The notes under the pieces: generated by a model
The model's database searches: none
Seen by the model: the letters and a program-made list of their open reading frames with translations, nothing else
What the model was told of the DNA's origin: nothing
Source of the DNA: Nemertoderma westbladi
Taxonomy: Eukaryota; Xenacoelomorpha; Nemertodermatida; Nemertodermatidae
Assembly: GCA_032718475.1 (NCBI GenBank)
Contig: JAUCBJ010003432.1
Span: 1-43,460 of the forward strand
Length of the DNA stretch: 43,460 nucleotides
Direction: 5' to 3'
Position numbers and translations under genes: made by a program
In this document: positions 1-9,216 of the stretch, in pieces
How the letters are laid out: each line of letters begins with the position of its first letter
Numbering within the stretch: position 1 is the stretch's first letter

Positions 1-174
1 GGAAAAACTGGTAATGATCATATAGAGGATGAAGATATGGACATTGAAAAGGAGATATGAGTAACTGACGGGGATCCAGACACGCCAGTTGTAGGAGAAT
101 GGCTCACTGCCATATATGATGACTAATTTGTTCCTGGGTCAATTGAGAAGGTGGTAGATGTCAGTGTTCCTATA
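1..174 (+). pseudogene. Degenerate exon fragment with GEW..YDD..PG motif, split by a retrotransposon
   Basis: One frame starting at base 1 reads an acidic stretch, then VVGEWLTAIYDD, a stop, FVPGSIEKVVD and DVSVPI. It has in-frame stops at about 58 and 124. The layout (GxW, then YDD, then a PG before a basic/valine segment) resembles the small C-terminal domain of a multi-copy metazoan protein family known to me only as uncharacterised. The frame stops at the element inserted at 175 and resumes after 1,845 as VQVLFMKVIMDW, in phase once the element and one target-site copy are subtracted. This supports an interrupted older coding fragment. The family assignment is from memory and weak. Confidence 0.3.
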
Positions 175-1832
175 CTACTACTAGGATCGGCATGCTGCAT
201 TGCAGCTGCATTTTTAAGAATGCTGTGCCGGCTTGTCAACAAAATTGCACCGCCACAACTCCCTATCACCCATGACATTTGCTAGATCATCCGCATCTTT
301 AAGGCCAGTGTCCTTTAAGATGCGTCTCAAGAAAGTCATGGGCTGTCCACCATGCTTATTCACTCCATGTGGCTGCCAAAGTACAAGATTATGCACTGGC
401 TGGTCCTCACGGCGAAAGCAATGTCCTGCAAAGCGGAGGCGATTTTGTTCTAGTGTCAAGCTTGGGGGAACCAATGAGACACCTCCAATGTTATATAGTG
501 TCTGGTTGGAAATGTGTGCATTGTACTTGACACAATGTACCCGGCATAGCATTCTTGTGAATGTGCCATCCAGAGATTTGGTGTCCTCAGCAGTTAGAGC
601 CCAGCATGGACTCCCGTAGAGGAGTACTGGAACTACTGCTGCTCTAAATAATCGGACCTTAAGTTTCCGATTAATTCTAGGTGACTTCCAAATCCTGGAA
701 AGCCTATTCAAGGCTGCCCATGCCTTTCCCTTACGTATTCGAAGGTCCTCACCTGACTTCCGGATCCATGATCCCAGGTAACAGAAGTCGTCCACATGCT
801 CAAGCATACCATCCTTTGAGCTTATGCTCATCCGATCAGAGACTTGCTGAGGACTTTCAAAGTTAACTGTCAGAATTTTGGTCTTTCTGGAGTTAATAAA
901 AAGACCAACACTAGAAGCAGCATGTTCTAATGAGCTGAGGAGCCGTTGGGCTCCCTCTAATGATTCTGAGAGTACTCCTAAGTCATCAGCAAAGTCTAGA
1001 TCAGTTAGGTACTTGGCAGGATTTCCTCGACTTCTGGAGCCAGTAGGTGGAGTTATCATCACCCCATCATCATTATGATGATCTAAGGACATGCGTAGAA
1101 CATAGTCAACCACAATAATGAACAAGAATGGTGCAAGTGTGTCTCCTTGGAGGACGCCCCATAACACTTCAAATGGTTCTGTGTCACCGTCAACAGTAGA
1201 CACAAATGTTGTCGAACCATCGTATACTGATCTGATTGCTGCAATAATTTCAGCAGGAATCCCATATAATGAAAGTATGCTGAACATACGTGAGCGAGAG
1301 ACTGAATCAAAGGCCTTGAAGAAGTCAACAAAGATAACAGCCAGATGCCTGTCTTTCTTTTTTGATAACTCTTCAATTATCCTTCTAAGTGCCAAAATGG
1401 GCTCCATGGTCCCACGACCTTTACGGAACCCATTCTGATTTCCACGTAGCAGTCTCTCAATGGGATCCCTGATGCGATTTAATAGAATTCTATTGTATAG
1501 TTTTGCAGCAATCGAGATCAATGAGATTCCCCGAAAAGAACCATAGAGTGTTAGGTTGCCCTTCTTGGGAACTATCTACTCCACTGGCACGATTGGTCTT
1601 AATGCTCTTTGCAGCAGCCTTCACTTCTGCAAAGGAGATATCGCCAATGGGAATATCTGGGAGTACAGACTCAGACACTTTTACTTCTATAAAGTTATCA
1701 GGCAATACCCTGTCATTATTGAGGAGCTTTTCAAAGTGGGCCTTCCAACCATTGAGGCGATCGGCTGGTGATTCAGCCTTAACCTTGGTGGTTGGTTGGC
1801 TTTTCCGCCCAGTAAGCAGATTGATTGATTTC
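175..1832 (-). mobile_element. RTE-like non-LTR retrotransposon, 5'-truncated copy
   Basis: On the minus strand the element runs from an endonuclease/RT linker at 1,832 through the reverse transcriptase to a 3' UTR of only about 40 bp. It ends in a short TAG repeat at 175-183, next to the target-site duplication. A very short 3' UTR with a microsatellite tail fits RTE-type elements. Compared with the relative at 15.38 kb, about 100 bp is missing near 1,569, between the GVD and VPKKG codons, which shifts the frame. Compared with the relative at 7.85 kb, the 5' break lies in the linker, so the endonuclease is absent. The clade (RTE, RTE-X or Proto2) is inferred from motif style. Confidence 0.85.
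214..1521 (-). CDS. RTE-like reverse transcriptase, C-terminal 435 aa
   Basis: This reverse transcriptase would copy element RNA at a nicked target (target-primed reverse transcription). Visible motifs are the fingers segment NQNGFRKGRGT (residues about 29-38), motif A VDFFKAFDS (65-73), motif B LQGDTLAP (124-131), the catalytic FADD box (177-180), and a C-terminal HCFRREDQ/HGVNKHGGQP region. All three catalytic aspartates are present. The methionine at 1,521 is only the first in frame. The frame stays open upstream to about 1,568, reading VPKKGNLTLYGSFRGISL, and the earlier RT residues lie in another frame (1,570-1,705) because of an internal deletion. The copy is therefore not autonomous. 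It is the longest RT frame of this family here and served as reference for the other copies. Confidence 0.85.
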   Translation of the reverse strand: MISIAAKLYNRILLNRIRDPIERLLRGNQNGFRKGRGTMEPILALRRIIEELSKKKDRHLAVIFVDFFKAFDSVSRSRMFSILSLYGIPAEIIAAIRSVYDGSTTFVSTVDGDTEPFEVLWGVLQGDTLAPFLFIIVVDYVLRMSLDHHNDDGVMITPPTGSRSRGNPAKYLTDLDFADDLGVLSESLEGAQRLLSSLEHAASSVGLFINSRKTKILTVNFESPQQVSDRMSISSKDGMLEHVDDFCYLGSWIRKSGEDLRIRKGKAWAALNRLSRIWKSPRINRKLKVRLFRAAVVPVLLYGSPCWALTAEDTKSLDGTFTRMLCRVHCVKYNAHISNQTLYNIGGVSLVPPSLTLEQNRLRFAGHCFRREDQPVHNLVLWQPHGVNKHGGQPMTFLRRILKDTGLKDADDLANVMGDRELWRCNFVDKPAQHS

Positions 1833-1845
1833 CAGTGTTCCTATA

Positions 1846-3020
1846 GTTCAAGTTTTGTTCATGAAAGTCATTATGGATTGGACCTAATCAATATATACCG
1901 TCAGAAAGTGTGAAAGATAAGACAAGGAACTTCAAATACAACCATAAACTGTGTAAAATGCAACAGCTCTCACTTGTTCCAGGTTCAAATTGTTTGCTTG
2001 TACATAAACTAGAAGGAAACGAATATCAGCGAGTACTTAATTTGTTCTTGGAAGCACATCATTGCGATTCTAGATGTTGTTTTATGTATATCAAAATCAG
2101 CTATGACTATCTTTATCTATCTAGGCCTGGTTCCTTTTGGTGGGACTAACCATAAACTACTAAGACTATATTTGATGTAAGGAAATTAATGTTTTTTTTT
2201 ATTGTTATATTATTTGATTATTCTATTATTTGACAAAACAAATGCATTTACCATTGGTCATACATGACTATATGTGCTATAAACTAGTGCTATATTTGTT
2301 AACTTACTAATTAATGCTACATTGATTTATTGGAAAGTTGATTTAAATAATGATAAAAGATTAAAGTAATTTATCTTAAATCCTAAAAGTATGATCCTTA
2401 GTAAAATTTTATATACAGTCACGTAGTGTTACACGAAAAATGTAATCTTATCAGTTTAGGGTGCTTCTAAGTAGACAGAAAGCTGTAGCCGCTCTTCTAC
2501 AGGAAGCTAAAGATAAATCTCTAGACTCGTTGCAGTAAAAGACTCAAAGACACATGTCTTTTGCAAATAATAGTCAAAAACTAACCATCACTTCCTATGG
2601 GCATTTGACTATTACTTTACACATTTGCCTTTTAAAGTCAAATCAAGCAGCACCATTTGACTATGCTTTGCCTTTTCTTTGCCAGTTTCGACTTTCTACT
2701 GATTTGACTTTTTGTTACCAGGATTTGTCTTTTTAGTCAAATCTCCCTCCAGCGCACAGTGGGAGATGAATCTGTTTACAGTCTAAACTCAAGCTAGGTA
2801 GACAGAAATATCCAAGTAATACTAATGAGGCTTGTCTGGCTGGCTAAAGCTTCTATTATTAATTCCAGACAATATACTAAATTAATTTTTGTTTGCTCCA
2901 TGCTCAGCCATGGAATGGAGATGTAATATATATCAAATTATATATATATCAATATATAAAATATTATTGATATATCGAAGTAATTGAAGTCCCAGAGAGG
3001 TGGTATCTTAGTTTCACAAG
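1846..3020. other. AT-rich non-coding stretch
   Basis: No convincing exon is seen after the short continuation of the split fragment (to about 1,890). Frames are short and broken. The only structure noted is a cluster of TTTGACT motifs at 2,543-2,745 and AT-rich TATATA tracts near 2,930-2,970. Confidence 0.6.
2543..2745. repeat. Cluster of TTTGACT / AGTCAAA motifs
   Basis: TTTGACT, AGTCAAA or close variants recur about eight times in 200 bp on both strands. Examples are AAAGTCAAATC near 2,634, ATTTGACTATG near 2,656, GATTTGACTTTT near 2,700 and TTTAGTCAAATC near 2,733. It may be a degenerate short repeat or a factor-binding cluster. Confidence 0.3.
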
Positions 3021-3022
3021 GA

Positions 3023-3600
3023 ATAATAATATTAGGGACTCTTACACTTTACCGTGCCATTATAGCCATATTTTGATATAATAAAATGATCTTAAAATAT
3101 TTGTTCTATAACAAAAATTTTTTATATTAAATGTATAGATAATATGTTCTAAAACATTAAAAAAAGAAACAAAAACTATCTAGTATAAAAAAATTATACA
3201 AAGATAACATACAATAAAAAATTAACAAATTAGCTAGTGCTTTGTACTTTTTGTTCTAGAACAAAAAATATTTGTTCTAGAACAACATTTTTATATGAAA
3301 TGGATTGATAATGTTCTAGAACATTTAAAAAAAAAACTAGGTAGCTTGCCATTTTAGCAATTTTTGATATAATAAAATGATAGTTTTTAATCTATCATAT
3401 CATAATTATGGAAACTAAAAGGAAGTGTACCCAGTTTAGTAACAAACAATAAAAACATTAGCTACACAAGATGTAACAATTGTACGTAATTGTACGTAGA
3501 GTAAATTACGGTATCACTTGCGTAAATATATATTATAACAATTATATTTTTTTAAATTATATTGAATATATAGGTGGCTCGGCAAACTGTAAGAGAGCTC
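3023..3600. mobile_element. MITE-like element with CTTACA-TTT-CCGTGCCA inverted ends
   Basis: The left end near 3,038 reads CTTACACTTTACCGTGCCA. The right end near 3,572-3,598 carries the inverted form (GGCTCGGCAAACTGTAAGAG). The interior is AT-rich and non-coding and holds three GTTCTAGAAC palindromes. The same ends recur at 3,609 and 3,737, so this is a repeated family. No clear target-site duplication was found. Confidence 0.45.
3253..3322. promoter_or_regulatory. Three GTTCTAGAAC palindromes (heat-shock-element-like)
   Basis: GTTCTAGAAC occurs at 3,253-3,262, 3,274-3,283 and 3,313-3,322, with weaker GTTCTATAAC and GTTCTAAAAC variants near 3,100-3,155. TTCnnGAA is the core arrangement of heat-shock-factor sites. 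No gene is recognisable nearby, so function is speculative. Confidence 0.2.
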
Positions 3601-3608
3601 CTCAGTCA

Positions 3609-3737
3609 TATTACACTTTACCGTGCCATTATAGCAATAGGTTATTGATAGTAACAATGTGGTGGCAAGCTGTATTCCTATAATATCCTTCCTATAATAA
3701 ATTATAGCAATAGGTGGCACGGCAAACTGTAAGAGAA
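3609..3737. mobile_element. Short palindromic MITE-like element, same ends as the 3,023-3,600 element
   Basis: TACACTTTACCGTGCCATTA at 3,609 is mirrored by an inverted GGCACGGCAAACTGTA near 3,720-3,737. Both are followed inward by ATAGCAATAGG in opposite orientations, giving a foldback of about 130 bp. From about 3,760 to 4,040 I see nothing except AT-rich DNA. Confidence 0.45.
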
Positions 3738-4047
3738 CCTAATATTAATTAGCACAAGTTTGAAAAAACTATTTATAATAATATTCGTACGATTCGATTT
3801 AATAAATTATTATAAATGGCTTTTTTAAAATTATATAAATAATAACCTAACCATGCCTAACAAAATGAAAGTATCTAAAAATTACATGAAGGCAGCGAAG
3901 CAGGCAAATATATAATACTACATTACAAGGGAACTTTAGCGCATAATAGTTTGTCCTTGCTTAACTATGACGTTTATTTTGTTTTTTGTACAACTGTGAT
4001 AGTGTAGTATTGATTATGATTCTGATGTTCGTCCATATGTCTTTCAC

Positions 4048-4865
4048 CTATTCTCCAGGTTGTGGTCGGCGGTACTCAAATGTCACATTTTTGGCCCAGT
4101 TAATATTCTGTACATTTAACACCGACTTACTGCTCTCCTTCGATGGTCTCCCAACCGAAACATTGCCACTTAATTCTTCAGCAGAAAAAACCAACTCCAT
4201 AATTCTCACTAAAAACTTTGTACGGGAATCATTGTTAGGAATTTGATTAACTTTGGTTAAATCTTCCCTTGTTACCGAAAACGACACTATCTGGATTTTC
4301 TCAGCTCGGGGTACACTTCCTCTGGAAAAGGGCTCGAGTTGTTGACATGAGAGGGACTTCTATTGTTGGTGAGGATGAACTTAATGATGTTACAGTGGTT
4401 GAAAAATTAAAAAGGTTATTTACCGTTTCAGTAGTTGCACTGCTATTTGGTTTGATTCGGATTCCCTTCGCAGCTGCTGCAGCTCTCCTCTTATATCAAT
4501 GAACAACATATTCGTATTTTGTATGTTTTTTGACACGTCTCCCATCCAATGATTTGCAAAAACTGATTAAATTTGTCGCCATTGTTACCTACCTCAACTT
4601 CGTTATGACTACGGGGTTTTGGCTGTTCAGAAAATGGATTTCCAGGATGGACTGTCACCATCGGAATATTATGCTTATTATGCTTTGACTATTTCCATTG
4701 TCCATTTGCCTGATGTAGGGAGGATTTGGAATCTCCATAAGCACGCAGTGTGCATTGGTTAAAACAGGACTCATCGGCACCGTATCCATGTTAATTTCAT
4801 GTGTTTCTCTCCTTTCTTCTTCAATGTTATGATACTGTTGTTGGGGGGGAGTACTGGATGGCGAG
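4048..4865 (-). CDS. BEN-domain-like protein, multi-exon fragment
   Basis: The last exon starts after a CCCTTTTCCAG acceptor near 4,325. It reads GSVPRAEKIQIVSFSVTRED, then a KFLVRIMELVFSAEELSGNV segment, a VGRPSK motif and VQNINWAKNVTFE, and stops at 4,048. The LxxLFsxEEL-xGxxVxGR pattern is typical of BEN domains, which bind DNA or chromatin partners in the nucleus. An upstream exon near 4,501-4,412 is coiled-coil-like (ELQQLRRESESNQ) and ends at a GTAAAT donor. A further exon-like stretch (about 4,865-4,585) ends at GAG|GTAGGT but needs a frame shift near 4,665. Exon borders are inferred. It may be a decayed copy. Confidence 0.45.
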
Positions 4866-4867
4866 CC

Positions 4868-5111
4868 TCATAGATAGATATGATCATATATGATCATCAT
4901 ACGTGTGTCGTGAATTTCTTTATAGCACCGTTCCTGATATAATTCTAGAACAGTCTTTATCATCAGAACTCCAGAAGTTGCAGCCGCTATGCTATGAAAA
5001 TTCTGTATCCAAATGGCTTCTATATCTTCATTAAAGTCAAGTGGAACCAACTGTGCTGTAGCCACCACTTTCATTGGACATCTCATTGGGGTGGTCTTCA
5101 AGGTGGTACTG
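4868..5111 (-). CDS. Possible upstream exon of the BEN-like gene (unrecognised)
   Basis: A minus-strand frame contains RCPMKVVATAQLVPLDF and then FHSIAAATSGVLMIKTVLEL, which looks more protein-like than the surrounding DNA. It lies just upstream of the BEN-like exons on the same strand, and the palindromic element at 5,112 begins inside or beside it. I do not recognise a domain. It could be an N-terminal exon cut off by the element or a chance frame. Confidence 0.2.
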
Positions 5112-5818
5112 TATGGCATACTTTTAGTATTAAAATCCCATTTTATTATTTACTCATATTTTTTAAGGAAAATAATTTAAGTACTCATATTTTTATATGT
5201 GTAACTAATTCAATTGCTTTATGTTCTCATTTTAAAATGCGTACGCCAATTTTGTACTCATATTTTTATGATTTAAAATGAGTACACCATTAATTCGGAA
5301 AATCTTGCAATTTTGTACTCATATTTTTATAAGAGTCACTAATTCAATGAATTATGTTCTCCTTTTAAAATGAGTACACCATTAAATTCGGAAAATCTTG
5401 CAATTTTGTACTCATGTTTTAGCCAATCGCGAATTTGCACCTCATCTTTTAGCCAATCGCAAATAGCAAAATAATAATCATAAATATATAAAATGGTTTT
5501 TTAAATACATAAATAGTATGTCATTCGTGATTGGCTAAAACATGTGTGAGATTTTTTTAAAAGATGAGGCGCAAATTCGCGATTGGCTAGAAGATGGAGT
5601 GGCAATTATTCAAAGATGAGGTGCAAATTCGCGATTGGCTAAAATATGAGTACAAAAATTACAAGACTTTTTTCAGAATTAATGGTGTACTCATTTTAAA
5701 ATGAGAACATAAAGCAATTTAGTTAGTTACACATATAAAAATAAGAGTACATAATTATTTTCCTTAAAAAATATGAGTAAATAATAAATTGGGGTTTTAA
5801 TACTAAAAGTATGCCATA
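5112..5818. mobile_element. 707-bp foldback/MITE-like element with GTACTG target-site duplication
   Basis: The ends are TATGGCATACTTTTAGTATT at 5,112 and its inverted form ending GTATGCCATA at 5,818. Inverted similarity continues for roughly 300 bp per arm, through CTCATATTTTTTAAGGAAAA, TGAGTACACCATTAAT and AGCCAATCGCGAATTTGCA, to an AT-rich centre near 5,465-5,520. GTACTG occurs directly outside both ends (5,106-5,111 and 5,819-5,824), a perfect 6-bp target-site duplication. The left arm also holds an internal direct repeat of about 100 bp. No coding capacity is seen, so it would depend on a transposase in trans. Confidence 0.8.
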
Positions 5819-5902
5819 GTACTGGATATTTATTTAATCCATGGGACTGGCTGGCCCTAGAGGAACCGTTTAAGTGGCTGGTACTGACGGTGGGGTCGTA
5901 GG

Positions 5903-6615
5903 TTACGGTGCTAAAGTTTGGACTACCGCAGGTTGAGGTGCCAAAGGTTGGGCTACTGCAGGTTGAGGTGCCAAAGGTTGGGCTACTGCAGGTTGAGGTG
6001 CCAAAGGTTGGGCTACTGCAGGTTGAGGTGCCAAAGGTTGGGCTACTGCAGGTTGAGGTGCTAAAGGTTGGGCTACTGCAGGTGGAGGTAGCAAAGGTTG
6101 GGCTACATCAAGTTTATGTGCCGCAAGTTGGGGTGCCGCAGGTTTAGTTGCTACAGGCAGACGTGCTGCAGGCTGTGGTGCCGTAGGTTTAGGTGCTGCA
6201 GTTTGAGGTACCGTAGTTTGTGGCCACAGGTTTAGGTACTGCAGGTTGGGGTGCCACAGGTTGTTGTGCCACAGGTTTAGATACCACGGGTTGGTGTAAT
6301 GCAGGTTTAGTTGCTGCAGGTAGGGGTACTGCAGGCTGTGGTGCCACAGGTTTAGATTCCACATTTTGATATACCACGGGTTGTGGTGCCGTAGGTTTAG
6401 GTACCACAGGTTGTGGTGCCACAGGTTTAGGTGCCACAGTTTTAGGTACCGCAGGTTGGTGTGCTGCAGTTTGAGTTACCACAGGTTGGGGTGCCACAGG
6501 TTTAGGTGCTGTGGGTTGGTGTGCTGCAGGATTAAGTACTGCAGTTTGGGGTGCCGCAGGTTTATGTGCCACAGTTTGAGGTACCGCAGGTTGGGGTGCC
6601 GCAGTGTGAAGTACC
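5903..6615. repeat. 15/30-bp minisatellite
   Basis: A 30-bp unit (two 15-bp halves built on GGTTGGGCTACTGCA and GGTTGAGGTGCCAAA) is nearly perfect about five times at 5,935-6,090. It then decays through 15-bp variants such as GGTTTAGGTGCCACA to about 6,615. The period divides by three, so frame is kept except at the two-base gap near 6,220. Confidence 0.9.
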
Positions 6616-6731
6616 ACAGGTACCATTGGCATTGTACAGTTATATATCTTAGGCTGAGGTGTCAACATTATAAACTGTGTTAGTAAAACAACATTGTCGT
6701 CTTCCCCCAATAGTTCATCGTCATCATCTGA
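5903..6731 (-). CDS. Proline/alanine pentapeptide-repeat protein exon (frameshifted)
   Basis: Minus-strand frames read degenerate five-residue repeats of the form PxPxA/V (APQPA, VPKPV, APQPV, HKPAA). The 5' part has many variants; the 3' part is a regular ten-residue repeat, APQPAVAQPL. The frame from 6,797 and the frame ending at 5,903 join near 6,220, where two bases are missing from the repeat consensus. One original exon of roughly 270 codons is likely. A TTCTTTCACTG...TGTGTCAG acceptor near 6,732 precedes an acidic DDDELLGEDD segment. No signal peptide or partner is visible. Similar low-complexity Pro-rich chains occur in structural and extracellular proteins, but no specific function is claimed. 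Confidence 0.4.
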
Positions 6732-7006
6732 CACAAATAAGACAGTGAAAGAACGATTATAATAATGATAAATATAATAATAATTTAACAATAACATTAC
6801 GCTACATAGAGAAATATATTATTTACCTGTTGTATTGGCTATTATTAAATGGTTCAAATTATACTCGCAATAATTAAAAAACCAAAATTAACAAAACGAA
6901 CTATCATATTAAAGAAAAATGAAGAATCCATGTATAGTACATTTATCGATTAAAATTAGAAAACAGTAGATGGAAAAATATATTTTTTAATGCATTTTTA
7001 CCCTTT

Positions 7007-7398
7007 ATGAGACTAACATATATTGACATTGATCTCCAAGGCTTCAATTTCTTTGTTGAGAATGTTTTCGAAGTTGGTTGTCAGTTCCAATACAACACTT
7101 TCACCATAGTGGTAACTGATGATTGGAAGGTTGGCATCTACCCTGGCGATGATGTTCTATTCTGGATAGTGTCCCAAGCTATTCACGAGGTAGAATTAAC
7201 ATAAACAACGTGGCGCCAAATTATCTGGAGGGTGATGATGGCCCAGTTTGCGTAATCGTCTTCTGTTATAGGCTGATATTAGCCAACGAGCCATGTACAG
7301 CTCTTACCGGAGTCCTCTTGTGCCTAATAAGAACGATCCAATACACTGTGCACGGCTTCTACCCGACTTGTGCCCCAAAGAAAACGGTTCTCTGGTAA
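7007..7398 (+). pseudogene. Possible Calx-beta-like exon remnant with frameshift
   Basis: One frame reads YNTFTIVVTDDWKVGIYPGD and then VLFWIVS. After a shift near 7,190 another frame reads RINI-NNVAPNYLEGDDGPVCV. The order FTI-x-ITDD-x-x-x-E/PGD-x-x-F, then an x-INN-x boundary, then Y-x-EGDGPVCV, is what I expect where one Calx-beta repeat ends and the next begins in extracellular repeat proteins. The exon could end at a GTAAGA donor near 7,395. The match is by eye and the frame is broken. An unrelated exon is possible. Confidence 0.28.
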
Positions 7399-7846
7399 GA
7401 TACACCCGGAATTTCTATAATTGATTTCAGCAACCTGCAACAAAATTAATTACTGGGAAATACCATGCGATTAGGTTAAAAAATATTGATCTCGGTAGTT
7501 GACGTTTCACCTTTTTATATTAGCAAAATGCCAACCTTTGCAAACGGTTTTGGTTCAAACATTTTGGTTCAGTGTTAAATCACATAGGAAATTCACTCAT
7601 GGATCCCTTCACTTGTTAACTTAATACATTAGTCATTATAATACATAATTAATATATAATACATTATTATACTTTCTACCCACAAATCTATTAGATATTG
7701 TTAATAAAGTTATTTTTTGAGCATAATGGGTACTTTGGCCATGCAGAAAATATATTAGTGGCAATGGTGTGTGACCCTGATGTCACAATTGTAGAGCTTG
7801 CATTGAGAAGAATTTTGAATAATCGCACTCGTGCAACTAGTTCGCA
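7399..7846. other. No recognisable feature
   Basis: AT-rich sequence with short broken frames. I see no repeat arms, tandem array or exon borders that I would defend. Confidence 0.6.
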
Positions 7847-8247
7847 ATCAATACCCTGTCATTATTGAGGAGCTTTGCAAAGTGTGCCTTCCACCATTGA
7901 GGCGATCGATCAGCTGGTGATTCTGCCTTCCTTGATGGTTGGTAAGGCCCAGTAAGGAAGTTAATCGATTTCCATGCCTGGGATGATTGCCTGCTGTCGT
8001 CAGCATAATTGATAGCATCAACCTGTTGGTTTATAAGCTCCTGTAGATAAACAGAGTACTGCCTGTTCAGGGACCTAGATGCAGCCTTAGATTGGAGCCT
8101 CCTCTTACTAAGTCCCTAACTATTGAAAATTTGCACTTAATGATATCAGACTGCAGAGAGGGTCTTCATCCCCAAATAACTTTCCCAGCTATCCCTTACC
8201 TTACCCAATAATGTGGAATGACATCAGGTGCTGTTGTTGGATACCAC
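7847..8247 (-). mobile_element. RTE-like fragment, endonuclease-RT linker region
   Basis: On the minus strand this reads RSLNRQYSVYLQELINQQVD, then SSQAWKSINFLTG, and ends within the linker (gatcgcctcaatgg..., matching 1,705-1,832). It contains linker sequence lost from the copy at 175-1,832. The frame is interrupted by stops. It abuts a plus-strand 3' piece of the same family at about 8,248. Confidence 0.7.
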
Positions 8248-8722
8248 CTCCATAGGCTTCGCAGCTTTCCAGGATTTGGAAGTCACAGAGAATTAATCGG
8301 AAACTTAAGGTCCGATTTTATTTAGAGTAACAGTAGTTCCAGTACTCCTATGGGAGTCCATGCTGGGCTTTAACTGCTGAGGACACCAAATCTCTGAGTG
8401 GCACATTCACAAGAATGCTATGCTGGGTTCATTGTGTCAAGTACAATGCACACATCTCCAACCAGACACTATATATCATTGGAGGTGTCTCATTGGTTCC
8501 CCCAAGCTTGACACTAGAGCAAAGTCGCCTCCGCTTTGCAGGACATTGCTTTCGCCGTGAGGACCAGCCAGTGCATAATCTTGTGCTTTGGCAGCCTCAT
8601 GGAGTGAATAAGCATGGTGGACAGCCCATGACATTCTTGAGATACATCTTAAAGGACACTGGCCTTGAAGATGGGGATGATCTAGCAAATGTCATGGGTG
8701 ATAGGGAGTTGTGGCGGCGCAG
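8248..8722 (+). mobile_element. RTE-like fragment, RT C-terminal region, opposite orientation
   Basis: It matches the region from the motif after FADD (SRIWKSPRINRKLK) to the GDRELWR segment near the RT C-terminus. The frame from 8,415 reads VKYNAHISNQTLY and FAGHCFRREDQPVHN. It diverges from the family after GGCGGCGCAG near 8,720, so the last roughly 70 bp and the TAG tail are missing. Together with 7,847-8,247 it forms a head-to-head pair of one family. Confidence 0.8.
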
Positions 8723-8971
8723 TTTTATTACTGTGGTCTTCTACAATTTTCGCAAACCTACTCATACTGCGACTTCTATACTTGCTTGCGCATTGCTTCC
8801 TTAGATTTATTGTATTTTGGAATCGGTGCCTTAATATGATTACTGGTTTGGCCAATGTTTGTTCTCTTCATGCCTATTTTCAGATTTTCTTTGTTATGTA
8901 TGGGCGCAGTTCTTCGCATCCAATTGTTTAATTTCCTTTGAGTATGTTTTTTTCTTTACTGCATTTTGGGT
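8723..8971. other. No recognisable feature
   Basis: T-rich sequence without a supportable exon, repeat or element end. Confidence 0.5.
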
Positions 8972-9216
8972 TTACTTTTTAGCATTTAAATGTGCTATTA
9001 TATCGCTTAAAATGTCGACTGGTACATCGTTTGTTGCATCTGAATCCATGTCTTCATAATACGTATGTGCAACCACAGTTGACATAGGTTCCGGCTCTGC
9101 CTCAGAGGATGGTTGAAGATGATCGCACACTGATTGCAAAACAACATACTGGGGGCAATATACTGGATAAAATGATGATTCCATGCTAAAATCGAATTCT
9201 GCTTGAGTGGTCACTG
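8972..9216 (-). CDS. Possible terminal exon, acidic C-terminus, unrecognised
   Basis: After an ATATATTGCAG acceptor near 9,217 the minus strand reads TTQAEFDFSMESSFYPVY, a SSEAEPEPMSTVV segment, EDMDSDATNDVPVDILSD and a stop at 8,972. The last 40 residues are strongly acidic. I do not recognise the family. The neat acceptor and biased composition favour a real exon, but no upstream exon could be matched. Confidence 0.25.

Larger units (their letters stand above)
162..1845. repeat. 13-bp target-site duplication CAGTGTTCCTATA (162-174 and 1833-1845)
   Basis: The 13-mer CAGTGTTCCTATA is perfect at both positions and directly borders the RTE-like element. The right copy starts where the element stops matching its relative at 7.9 kb. 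The left copy follows the element's TAG-repeat tail. Confidence 0.9.

Noticed and set aside
233-1438. Several open plus-strand frames of 60-130 codons
   Set aside because: They lie antisense to the RTE reverse transcriptase, whose motifs are clear on the minus strand; the plus frames show no family signature.
5908-6147. Plus-strand VEVPKVGLLQ repeat protein
   Set aside because: It is the antisense reading of the same 30-bp units and is limited to the most regular part. The minus frame extends much further with coherent PxPxA repeats.
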